From the NCBI GenBank assembly GCA_023091735.1, contig JALKBU010000546.1:1-33970 (forward strand): a stretch of 33,970 nt of DNA, read 5' to 3'. Within the stretch, counting starts at the first letter, position 1. Each line of letters starts with the position of its first letter. The notes under the pieces were generated by a model that saw only the letters and a program-made list of their open reading frames with translations, had not been told where the DNA came from and made no database searches. Shown in pieces: positions 10,236-20,400 of this stretch. The translations under genes and the position numbers were made by a program. This stretch comes from Trichomonas tenax (taxonomy: Eukaryota; Parabasalia; Trichomonadida; Trichomonadidae).

Positions 10236-10799
10236 ATGGCGGTTTCCGAAATGGAATTATGGAAACTGCTTGGAATATTATTGACTTTTCTTGCCGTTCT
10301 AGGATTCACTTTTATGCTGTCCCTGTTTTCGAAGGTTAAAATCGAAAATAAACCATTTTTGGCACAAAAAATAGCATATCGAAAAGCTCATGGCGGATTG
10401 AAACTAATTAAACACGATCAAAGTATATACAATAAGCGTGCACGCAGTTTATTTGGTAAAGATATGAATAACTGGCCAACATTTAGATTATTATTTCCCT
10501 CGAACAGAGAATACGGCGTTTTCGGAATGATAGTACCGCCAACATTTCATATAGAAGAAGAATGCCTCCAAGAACTCGGTTTTTCTCTAAGTGATCTTGA
10601 TTCTGTTCGTGAAACAGTTTCTTTAGAGCTCCCAATGCGCTGCAAAGCAGCAATGCACCTTGGTAGACTGAGGATCAAAAAACAAATAGCAACGATCTCA
10701 AAGAATTCAACATATGTCGAAATTCATGATTGGAAACATCGTAAGCTTATTTTTGTTTTAGTACCGGAAGATTCAACAGGGCTTTGGATCCCCCAATAA
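10236..10799 (+). CDS. Small single-pass membrane protein, possibly TEX264-like
   Basis: I choose the ATG at 10236 because the frame upstream is open only to non-ATG codons after a TAA at 10188. The 187-residue product has one N-terminal membrane segment at about residues 8-31 (LWKLLGILLTFLAVLGFTFM), then a soluble domain. The order, an N-terminal anchor followed by a compact alpha/beta domain with a segment like AYRKAHGG and later FGMIVPP, recalls TEX264, an ER-phagy receptor with a GyrI-like domain. Residue-level similarity is weak, so this is only a suggestion. A C-terminal WIPQ is present but does not match the LC3-binding motif W-x-x-L. The frame is intact, unlike most of its neighbours. 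The stop is TAATTT; no nearby initiator was seen. Confidence 0.7.
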   Translation: MAVSEMELWKLLGILLTFLAVLGFTFMLSLFSKVKIENKPFLAQKIAYRKAHGGLKLIKHDQSIYNKRARSLFGKDMNNWPTFRLLFPSNREYGVFGMIVPPTFHIEEECLQELGFSLSDLDSVRETVSLELPMRCKAAMHLGRLRIKKQIATISKNSTYVEIHDWKHRKLIFVLVPEDSTGLWIPQ

Positions 10800-11354
10800 T
10801 TTGTTTTTTTGCAAAGCTCCAAATCTGTCTAAACACATAATGTTATTTAATATATTACCATATCATCAATGCCTTTTCATTGTCTATACCCAAGTGATGC
10901 TAATTTTTCGTCCTATTTAGTTATATCTCAAAAATTATATTTTGATCAATATATTTTTCTTAAATATGCTCAACATGAAGAAACAAAAACCCACATAAGG
11001 TTCAAATAAGTACTTGCTTTGTCTCATCATGATTAAACAATGTTTATATGAAATATTGAAAAGAAATGATCAATAATAAGCAGCTAAGTGGCTGAAAATA
11101 TAATGGTTATAATCTGTAAACAAAGCCCTCAATATTCAATGCACACACTAAGGATAATTCTTACAATTTATATTCCCGAAATTCAAAATCTCAACTTTTT
11201 GCAGCAACTTTTCATTGCAAATAGCAAAATGCATTGAGGTCCGTTGACATTCATCATAATTAGACAAAGAATAAAATGTGACACCTTTTCTAAAAAAAAT
11301 GTATATGGACATTTCATCTGTTTCAAAATCGAAAACGTGACACATATAGAATAA
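10800..11354. other. AT-rich intergenic region before the Rab gene
   Basis: Nothing coding is recognisable. A minus-strand frame of 65 codons (11148-11345) has no family resemblance and probably reflects composition. No clear TCA[CT]T[AT] initiator occurs within 50 bases of the Rab ATG; TTCATCTG near 11316 is close but does not match. Confidence 0.45.
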
Positions 11355-11948
11355 ATGTCAGCCCACGATCACCTCTTTAAGCTGCTCATTGTTGGTGAGT
11401 CTGGCGTAGGAAAGACATGCATGCTTCTTAGATTTGCTGATAACAGCTTCGAAGAAAATTTCTTATCAACAATAGGCGTCGATTTTAAAGTTCGCGAAAT
11501 AGATGTCGATGATAAGCACGTAAAGCTTCAGATTTGGGATAGCGCCGGCCAGGAGAGATTCCGCAACATTACAACTTCATATTATAGGAATTGTGGCGGT
11601 ATTATTATTGTCTACGATATCACACGTCACGATACTTTCGCTAAAGTCACCGAATGGATCGAAGATGTTAGGAAGTACACAAGTAACGTCCCACTCCTCC
11701 TCGTCGGCAACAAGGCCGATCTTGTCGAGAAGAGAGCCGTTACGGAACAGGAGGCCAAAGAACTGGCAGACAGAATGGGTCTTGTTTTACTCGAGACCTC
11801 TGCAAAGACAGCATTAAACATCGAAGACGCTTTCAAGCAAATTTCTAGACAGTTAATCAAGGAAGCTGCTAGCAAGCCAAAGAGCGATACAAAGAATGCA
11901 GTTAATCTTGAGAAAAAGGACAAAGGTGGAAAGAAATGCTGTAATTAA
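11355..11948 (+). CDS. Rab family small GTPase (Rab1/Rab8-like)
   Basis: This 197-residue protein is a Ras-superfamily GTPase that would direct vesicle traffic on secretory or endocytic membranes. All guanine-nucleotide motifs are present: the P-loop GESGVGKT at 14-21, switch I with T39 and IGVDF at 40-44, WDSAGQE at 61-67, NKAD at 119-122 and ETSAK at 147-151. The switch II motif has Ser63 where most Rabs have Thr, which is conservative, and the catalytic Gln66 is kept. The tail KKCCN carries the two cysteines expected for geranylgeranylation, with one extra residue after them. Rab-family motifs near switch I and II resemble Rab1/8/35; the exact subfamily needs a tree. The codons are richer in G and C than the flanks, which suits an expressed gene. 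The stop overlaps TAAA. Confidence 0.97.
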   Translation: MSAHDHLFKLLIVGESGVGKTCMLLRFADNSFEENFLSTIGVDFKVREIDVDDKHVKLQIWDSAGQERFRNITTSYYRNCGGIIIVYDITRHDTFAKVTEWIEDVRKYTSNVPLLLVGNKADLVEKRAVTEQEAKELADRMGLVLLETSAKTALNIEDAFKQISRQLIKEAASKPKSDTKNAVNLEKKDKGGKKCCN

Positions 11949-12438
11949 ATTAAATCTAATTAAATTAAACTCTTCTTATCATAGCAACGTCACTTTTTCT
12001 TAGTTTCGACGGTTAAGAATTAAAGTTTGGCAATTGGTTGTCACTTTTTATTAATGATTTCATTTAGTTTTAAGGATTTTGAGCTCGACTGTGTTATGTA
12101 TTGGACCTGTCGATACTATATTTCAAGCAAGATTGTCTTTTTAACAAAATTCGATATTTTTTGATTAATTTGCTATAGATGGATTTGTATTATGTGCTTA
12201 TGTTGCCTATATCTATACCTATCGAAATTTATTGATATTTCTCCCTAACAAGGAATATTTGAAATGCATAATAATTATTTTGGTGAAGGAGGGCAATATG
12301 CATCTTATGAAAAACTAAAACAATTGGCTTAATAAATGCCGAAATATTTAAAGATAATATTTTTTTGAATTTTGAATATTTGTGATTTCTCGAAAATAAG
12401 ACATAGAATAGTCAATATTCAGTGAAGGGAAAACAAAT
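11949..12438. other. AT-rich intergenic region
   Basis: The start holds several TAAA copies directly after the Rab stop, fitting the trichomonad polyadenylation signal. TGTCACTTTT occurs twice (near 11990 and 12041). Nothing else is recognisable. Confidence 0.45.
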
Positions 12439-13300
12439 ATGTTCCTAAATGAAGAATATTTTTTGGTGGTTGAAAATGATTTGAGCGCATGATGAAAAAT
12501 ATTTTGTTTCGTGGATGAGAGAAACGGGCCAAATGTTCACAGGTAATGAATACCACTTTAGGCTCGGCATTTGGTTAACGAATAATCGATATATTAAGGA
12601 ACACAATTCTGCAAACCTCAAATTCACGCTTGCTCTTAATCATCTCGTGCATCTAACAGATTCTGAGTACAGGTCAATGCTCGGTTTGAAACCAACACAT
12701 ACACAATGAATTTCAGGAAAAATACAAAAGGCAACAGCAACATCTGTCGATTGGAGAACACAAGGAAAGGTCAATCAGATACAGGATCAAGGCTAATGTG
12801 GGTCTTGCTGGGCATTTGCTGCAATACAAGCGCAAGAATCACAATGGGCCATTGTAAATAATCGTTTACAGAAGCTCTCAGAGCAGAGTTTAGTTGACTG
12901 CGTTGCAACGTGCCATGGATGTGATGGACGAGACATTGATACTGCATATGATTATGTTATCAGCAAAATGCAAGGAATGTTCAATTTGGAAGCTGATTAT
13001 CCATATACAGGAACACAGCAATCATGCCAGTTCTCAAAGAAGTCGAAAGTCCAAAAGATTCTTAAATATATTTATGTCGAGAATGGATCTGAAGAAGATT
13101 TAGCTGCCAAGGTTCAGGCAAATGGTCCTACAGCTATTGGTGTTGATACCTCACATCATTCTTTCCAAATGTATCTTTCCGGTATTTATGATGAGAAATC
13201 CTGCTCCACAACACTCCTTGACCATGGTATTGGCTGTGTTGGTTTCTGTGCCGAAGGATCTATAAAATATTGGATAATTAGAAATTCTTGGGGAACAACG
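12439..13300 (+). pseudogene. Papain-family (cathepsin L-like) cysteine protease, degraded
   Basis: Clan CA, family C1 proteases are secreted or lysosomal and abundant in trichomonads. The propeptide is readable from about 12485 (HDEKYFVSWMRETGQMFTG), with the inhibitor-type pattern through LNHLVHLTDSEYRSMLG. The mature start follows (SVDWRTQGKVNQIQDQG), then the active-site box CGSCWAF at 12797-12817 with the catalytic Cys, LSEQSLVDC, the catalytic His region (LLDHGIGCVGF) and the Asn box (YWIIRNSWGTT) near 13270-13300. Breaks: the likely start at ATG 12439 is in another frame (shift near 12488), TGA 12707-12709 separates the propeptide from the mature domain, and TAA 12794-12796 falls just before CGSCW. 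The C-terminal end after NSWGTT is lost, replaced by USP sequence. It is a pseudogene. Confidence 0.9.
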
Positions 13301-13800
13301 AGAATTTTACATAATTTCAAAACGTGAGAGCCTATGTTGATTCCTACAGATTTAGATCTCACAAAGTTTAATATTGAACAATGTATGGCGCCAAAAGATA
13401 TGCAATATTCATTATACGCTGTAATAGTCCATCTAGGTGAAACTAGCGCTCATGGTCATTATATTACATATCTTCTGTTTCAAGGTAATTGGGTTTTATT
13501 TGATGATGAAAGTGTTACTTTCTTGGATATATAATTAAAGGATGTGAATTTTGGGTCGACTCATTGGTTGATCCTAAAGGAATTATTAACAAAGAAAGAA
13601 TCATATCTGATTTAGTTCAGGATAATGCATGTCTAATCTATATTCGCACTAAGGTCATCAAAGAGTTCTTTACCCTCAACACAATTGCTGATATCCCCGT
13701 GAAAATATACACGCTAGCAAATGTGTCTTCTGATGATTCTGAAGAAGAAGAAGACGAATATTATTATGAGGAAAGCGAATCAGAATTTGAAGTTCAATAG
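13301..13800 (+). pseudogene. Ubiquitin-specific protease (C19) C-terminal fragment
   Basis: The fragment covers the end of a USP catalytic domain. IPTDLDLTKF matches the usual segment after the fingers. YSLYAVIVHLGE followed by GHYITYLLFQGNWVLFDDES is the His box with the catalytic His in GHY, and ACLIYIR is the terminal strand. An acidic, tyrosine-rich tail ends at TAG 13798-13800. The frame carries TGA 13325-13327 and shifts by one base near 13530, where the first frame ends in TAATTAAAGG and the other continues (KGCEFWVDS). The Cys box and N-terminal half are absent; the sequence instead runs straight out of the cysteine protease in the same frame. It cannot make an active deubiquitinase alone. 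Confidence 0.85.
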
Positions 13801-16658
13801 AGGAAAAAAAAATATTTGTTTTAATTTTATTTATTTGTTATTTGTTTATTTACAAATCTTGTTTGTATTTTTCTGTAATATTATATTTCAATTTTGAGTA
13901 ATAAACGTCGTGCTTTCAAAATTCTGAGCATCTAACGTAAATCTTTTCAATTATTTTTTTCTAATTCTGTTTTGGACATTTAAGTTTTGCCTTCAAGTTA
14001 GTATCTTATTTAGTGTGGCAATACCTTTTGCTACACCTGCTTGGTATACACATCAACTTCTATTTCAAGTCACAATGATTTATAGGCCGATTTGTACTTA
14101 GATCTATTCCAAAACAGTCATTTTCAGGGAAAATCTAGCAGAGTTGTCGATCATTCAAATGCTATTACCTATGCAAGCGATTCTTGAGCTTGATAACGAC
14201 CGACAAAAGTTATTATGAATATGTTTCAATCAAAACCGCAAGCTCGTAAAATGTCTTTCTTATACCTTATCAGAAAAGTCTTTTGCCTTTTAGATTCTCT
14301 AATTAATTCTTAGCTTTTTGCCTGAAGTGAAAATTTCGCCATGTAAAACATTATACATGTCATATAATAAATTTATATGACAAAAAGGCAAATCGAGGAT
14401 CTCCCCTTTGATTTAGTAAGAGTTACTTTTTAGCATGTTCGACTTTTCTTAGCCCACAAATTTGATTAATTGACTTTTGAGGGCTAAAAATATTTTCTTT
14501 AAAAAACAACTTATAGTTGATCATAGAGCATATTTATATTTTAGGTCTCACAAAAGTTGATCGTAACTATTCGTCACATTTATTGACTTGACTATATCAT
14601 TTTTTTGATGTGATTTTTTGGGTTTTGAAGCGATGATAATAAATCGTTAGCTAATTCGAGCTATGGCATCAAGTTTTTTGAACAATCTGAGAAATACTTT
14701 TGGTATCACAGCTAGTTGAAATTCCCAATTGAGGTTCTCATAGCTTGCAATATTCTTTAATTTTTTTAAAAAAATAATTTTTATTTTTCGAGATAAATGT
14801 TGTTTTTAATTATTACATATAATACGTTTTGTAAGAGCATGTATGCAAAAATGCATTTAAGTACAGGAAATAAAAATTTGATAAATTTTGTTGTGAAATG
14901 AATGAATATAACAAATCAGCATGTTTGAAATAAGCGTGTTAGTTGTATTCATGTCTTCAAATTGAAATTACTTGATGAATAATTTTTTTCGAATTAAATA
15001 TATATTTTAACGACAATGTATTAGTATCGTATCATTTCATGTTCTTCGTATCAGGTACATATTGGAGGTCCAATATATCAATATGTAATATTTGTCGATT
15101 CAAGTTTGATTTTGATCAATATGAAATAAATAAAGCCAATATCGTCTGTGATGTAATGTAGTAGTGTCCTTTTTGTGATTTTTTATATGTAGCATGTAAA
15201 ATATTGATAGGATAAAAAAATAAGATAATGATTTTTCAACTGCTAAACATTAGCGCACGAACCAAATCAGTTATGGTATTAGGTACTGGCGTTGATGTTG
15301 GTGCCAGAATATGGTGCCCCCAGAATGCGTATTCAGAGTGCCACACCTTCTGTTTGACACTTTTTATTTTGGATTTTGATTTGGTTCTCTGGTCGTTATC
15401 AATCAATGATATGGAAGCTTTAGATGAGTGTTAGCTGGATAACAGCTTAAAATATAAAATTAATAATCATCGAACAATATGATTGAAACAATAATCAATG
15501 TTACGATAGAAATCGTTATATTAGATGTTGTTGTATGATCAACCAAAATATAAAGCTTGTATTATGATTTTTTGCGGAAAATAAAATATTTAAAATTTGC
15601 TCTCTAAAATCCTCTTAAACATAGCTTTTCAGGATAAGCTTTATCTAAATTTTGATTCTCGAAACAATATGAAAAAAAAAATTTGGAAAAAAATTAATCA
15701 ATTTGTCTTCCAATTATATTAATTGGGATATAAATTCTTGATGATGTGAGTTGAAATTTATGTGTTAGAAGCTCTATATTTGATTTGATCATAAATTCGA
15801 TCGATTTTGTCTAAAAATTGGTTTTTAAGCATTTTCGATGTTGTTTTAATTCATTTTATAAGCTTCCCTATACGAAAATACTACTAAAAATTCAGATTAC
15901 CGAGGAAAATCTGTGTTCAAATTTTATATTTTCATGGAAAGTCATTTTTAACACTTACTGTGGCATTCCTATGACGAACATATCACGAACAGACCTGTAA
16001 AATTCGATCATTTCATAAGATATTTGCCTCCATTACTTGAAGATATGCTTGTGTACGAAAGCAAATTGGAAATCCGTTGTAATTTCCATATGTTTCAATG
16101 CATTTTTTGAAAATTTTCATTTCTTCTTTATTTTTCCTTTGTTAATTAATAAATGCATTCATATTGCTTGCTTTTTCCTAAAAATTGTGCTTTACAAAAA
16201 AGTGCTAACAATTTTGAATGTCAAAAAGGGATCTCAATTTTTGTGTACTCTCACGATCCTATTTTTTGACCACTATAAAATCATATTTTTATGATTTTTA
16301 TCTATAAACTTTATTATTTTTTGGGAATTATAAAATCAACAGTCTTTAATATTTTTAAATTGAAAACAAGACCTTTATATCTACATTGTATAGTCTAAAA
16401 ATCATTATCTAACGTTTTTTTTTATGATTTAAATTTTCCTATCGTGAAAGAGATTGTTTTATGTTTATTAATGGTGAATAAAGAGGAAAACGATCAAAAA
16501 TATTTGAAAGAACGTTGGGCCATTTTTAAACTCAAATTGTTAAAATTATCTGACACAGACTCTCTCAAATTATTTATTTTTCATTGTTGATGTTCGCTTT
16601 CGTGCTGCTCCAAACATGTCGCTCAGTACTCAACTAGTCATGGACTAGGAACGGTTAG
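13801..16658. other. Long AT-rich intergenic region, no gene seen
   Basis: I examined this stretch in all frames. The small frames at 15228-15434, 15818-16000 and 16037-16294 are AT-biased, carry no family motifs and sit among stops. The patch at about 15280-15350 is less AT-rich than its surroundings and could be an old remnant, but I cannot identify it on either strand. No tRNA, hairpin array or tandem repeat was noticed. Confidence 0.45.
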
Positions 16659-16970
16659 TCCTGTTTCGACTTAAAATGCGACACTTACTCAACAACATTA
16701 GGTAACTATGGCTGGCTTGTTGTTTTCCAAGTATACGATGGTAGAGACTCTGGAGACTATATTTATGTTACAGGAACCAATCATGGAAAGGCCCAATACA
16801 ATGATATTGTTTTCGAGAAGATTCCTTCGATAGATCCAGTCACAGGTTACTTATTGTCGTCGTTTAACTTAACCAACATCGGTGATGAACCAAAGAGAAT
16901 CAATTTGGGAGTATTTGCTGATTTCCAGATCGACAATAATTTGATTTGTGGTTTTGAGTCTTCTCGTTAA
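16659..16970 (+). pseudogene. Orphan coding fragment of an unknown protein
   Basis: A 103-codon frame runs from just after TAG 16656-16658 to TAA 16968-16970 and contains no ATG at all. It nevertheless looks like real protein: balanced composition with Trp, Tyr, Gly and Asp at turns (GNYGWLVVFQVYDGRDSGDY, LTNIGDEPKRINLGVFADF), a beta-rich pattern and a much higher GC content than its surroundings. I read it as an internal piece of a larger gene, possibly of a multicopy trichomonad surface family; I cannot name the family. Nothing coding was found upstream to supply its N-terminus. Confidence 0.6.
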
Positions 16971-17411
16971 GAGTATAACTTATATACAATATTTATTGGA
17001 TAATTCTGTATTCGACAACATTTACACATCGTGTATGTTTTAGATAGTATACATCGAGCTTAGGAACATCTATAAACTGCATCAGCAAATACGTAAAATT
17101 TAGTTAACTTTTCAAAATTTATATGGCATATGCACGAACTCATATAATGAATGGTGGAAGATAATGTAAGTGGTCTCAATAAGTGAATCAATCTATCAAA
17201 TTGAACCAAAACTAAAGCCCGTCTCCCTAAAAGCCATAATCCTTATGACTTTCTTTGGTATGCCATAACATTCTCGACTCTCCATTCCAAGCATTTTTTT
17301 TTTGAATGATGATAATGAATTAAGTTTTTCTAAATTTTGTACGATTTGCTTTTGGATATAGTGATATTACATTATAGGCAGTCTATTTTTACAATAAAAT
17401 TTATAACCATA
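16971..17411. other. Intergenic region before the BEACH gene
   Basis: AT-rich DNA with no recognisable gene. A T10 run occurs near 17296-17305. Confidence 0.4.
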
Positions 17412-17417
17412 TCATTT
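17412..17417 (+). promoter_or_regulatory. Putative initiator (TCATTT) of the BEACH gene
   Basis: The hexamer matches the trichomonad initiator TCA[CT]T[AT]. Transcription would start at the A at 17414, giving a 35-base leader to ATG 17449 or an 89-base leader to ATG 17503. The motif is short and the region AT-rich, so chance is possible. Confidence 0.4.
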
Positions 17418-17448
17418 TATTCAATGAAAATGTTCTTTGATATAAAAA

Positions 17449-20400
17449 TTGATTAAAAATGATAAAATGCAAATAAACAAAAAATGTGACATTAAAATAA
17501 TTATGAATGACTTTGTGCCAACATTTTTCCCGAAGAGATTAAGCGAAGACGAGAAGCCATACTTGAATGACTGCATTCTCGCGTTCTGCATCTCTTCTGA
17601 GTCAGAGGAGTTCTATCTTTCTTATGACAAAGACTTCATTACTTTAATTATCGATGAAATGAAGGTAGACCAAAGAATGGACTACTTGGCATTATTGTTC
17701 GGATTTGTTGACTACCTAGACAAAGAATTTGATGATAATAATCCAGTTCTTTACATTCGCAAATTATATTCCTTCAGCTATTTCGCTGGCCCATTAATTA
17801 CATACGATTCACCGAAGTACTTCAACGAGCTTGCGAATATATTCGAAATATTGATAGAAACTTTGCCATTTAGGCCAGAACTGACAGATATCGTTTTAGG
17901 AGCGATAAATTACGCTTTATTTGCCATCACACCACGCCTTAGGGATAGCAAGATGCGCCAGAGTGATGTTGCTCTCATCGTTAAAACAGCTTTGATTATG
18001 AAGGATAAAACAGTCGTAACAATGAGAAAGAAGCTCGTTGAATTCCTCTACAACGCTATTTTCTGTTTCAATGGTGAGAAAAACACAGATGACATTTACC
18101 AAGAAGTTGTAAAAACACTTGCCGCTGTTATACGAAATAACTTCGAGATTGAGTTTAACTACATGGCTTTTCTCACTCACCTTGTGAGTCTTCTCGCGTC
18201 TGATTTCACTAATGAGTCAAAAATTGCGACATTTATCCTGATTTCAACATTCTCCGAAAAGCACCCAGAAATTGTTGATTTTGTTCTCGACGCACAGAAT
18301 TTGGATATTATTTCGAGGTTTGCTGCACAGATTATCGATCATTACATTCCAAGTCCGGCTATACACACTTCAATTAGACCCTACGTTGGAAATATCAACA
18401 ACAAAGTGAGAGATATTGGTCTCCCTAAATCCTACAAGTTCGATCCTCAGCCACCAAAGCCAAATATTCGTCCTTATGAGAGGCCGCCAAAATTCGCCAT
18501 CAAACCTTTATCGGCAATATTCCAAGCAATTGTCAAACTCTGCAGCAGCTCAACTAGTAAGTCGACAAAATCACTCGAATTAATCGCAAGGCTCTTAATT
18601 AGCGACAAATCACTCGGTGTTGCTCAATTTTCTGCCAGAGTGCTTTATTATGTCACAATCAGCCCCGAGATCATGAATGTTGTTCATCCAATTCTTGCTT
18701 CAATTTTCGAAGTCGGTTTCCTGTTTTATAACGATCCCGATATCATCGATTTCTCGCTTCGATATTTCCCTAAGCTCCTTTCAAACAACAAAATCTCAGT
18801 CGAATTATACATGTCAGCCCTCGAAATCTTCATTATTTCAGCACAAGAATACGCATTAACGCCCTACATCAATGAACTCGTGCAAATTGCAATGATTTCC
18901 GACCTCGCTTGCTTCCACTTCGCGTTTGAAGCCCTCGAAACTACAAAAGCAATATCTGTCATTTTATTGAATTTTGTTTCTTGTTTGTGGGGCGACAACA
19001 CAGAAGATATCAAGATCAAGATCATCGAGAATCTTACTCTTTTCCTTGAATTACTCAATAACTTCTTTTACCAACAAAAGATTGCACAGGTCATGATTCA
19101 ATCGAAAGATTTTATTGGTTGCATTATACAGATCTCCTACGCACGTCGCCTTGTCGAGTTCTCTGGCGCCGTGCTTATTGGTTCACTCAGAAAGCTGAAA
19201 AAGACAGATCAAACCTTATTACAAATCTTCCAGTATTTCGTCTCCATGCTTAAAGATGGAGAGCCGCAGCACGTCAGGTACATCCTTCGTCTATTTTTGA
19301 ACGCTTATCCAGAAAATTCAATCGAATTATCGTCTATTTTAACACAAACAACGTTTATTCAAGAAATGATCAACTTTGCAAGTCGCAGCCCAGAAGATAT
19401 TGATATTGTCTTCAGAGTTTACACTGCTTGTTCGAATGATTCAACTTCGCCAATTTTCAACTCACTTTCTAAAGTTATATCAGAAGAATACGCAGTTAAG
19501 ATCGCCGACGATCTCTTTGAAAACAATTTCAAGAATGCAATTCCATCACTCAGTGTTCTTTACGATATCCTTGGGACAAAACAGAAACAAGTGTTCATCG
19601 AAAGAGTATTAATCTGCTGCCGGTCATCAGAGAAGACAACAATAGAAATAAACTCGTCAAATCTTCCTGCGAAGGCAATTGCAACAATTCACGAATATCG
19701 TTTGAAAGACGACATCGACGGACTCTTTGAGTTACTTTGCTACTTCATTGCATTCATTGGTCAAAGATCTCTCAAATCTAGTGACTTATTGTCATTAATC
19801 CAAACATTATCACCTTTGCCAGGCAACTTCAGGCCAAAGTTCACTATCAGAATCCTCAACACGCTGCAGACGATCTTCGAGAGTGGTTACATCATCCCAA
19901 CATCATTATTCAAGCTCAATGGAAACCCGATGCTTATTCCTGATTTCCCTCTTAAGCAACCACTCACGGAGTTCACATTCATGTGCGAAGTCAAGTTCCG
20001 CTGCACCAAAGGCAATCTCATTCGTATCTTCTCATCCAACAGCGCTGCTTTATCATTCGATCTCGATAAGAACGCTCTTGCAATCACTCAGAGAGATACA
20101 AGCGGAAGCGCGGTTAGAGGCGCCTTCAAGACTGAGTTTGCTAAGTCACAGTGGAACAAACTCACAATTACATATAAGAACAGCGCTTTCTCACTCTTCC
20201 TTCGTGGTGAGAAGAGAGAAGTTCTCATGGCTAAGGACATCGCAATGGAGAACGCTTTAACAAAGACATCACTTGGTGCAAACCTTACAGCAGATCTTGG
20301 TTCATTCGCGCTCTTTGGATATGCAATTTCCGACGAAGAGTGCCAACTCCTTTACAAGTTCCCGCTTGTCCCGTGCGCATTCTCCCCAGCAGAAGCTGAT

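Noticed and set aside
15228..15434. A 68-codon frame in the empty region
   Set aside because: It has ATG and a short GC-richer patch but no family resemblance on either strand, and no initiator was seen.
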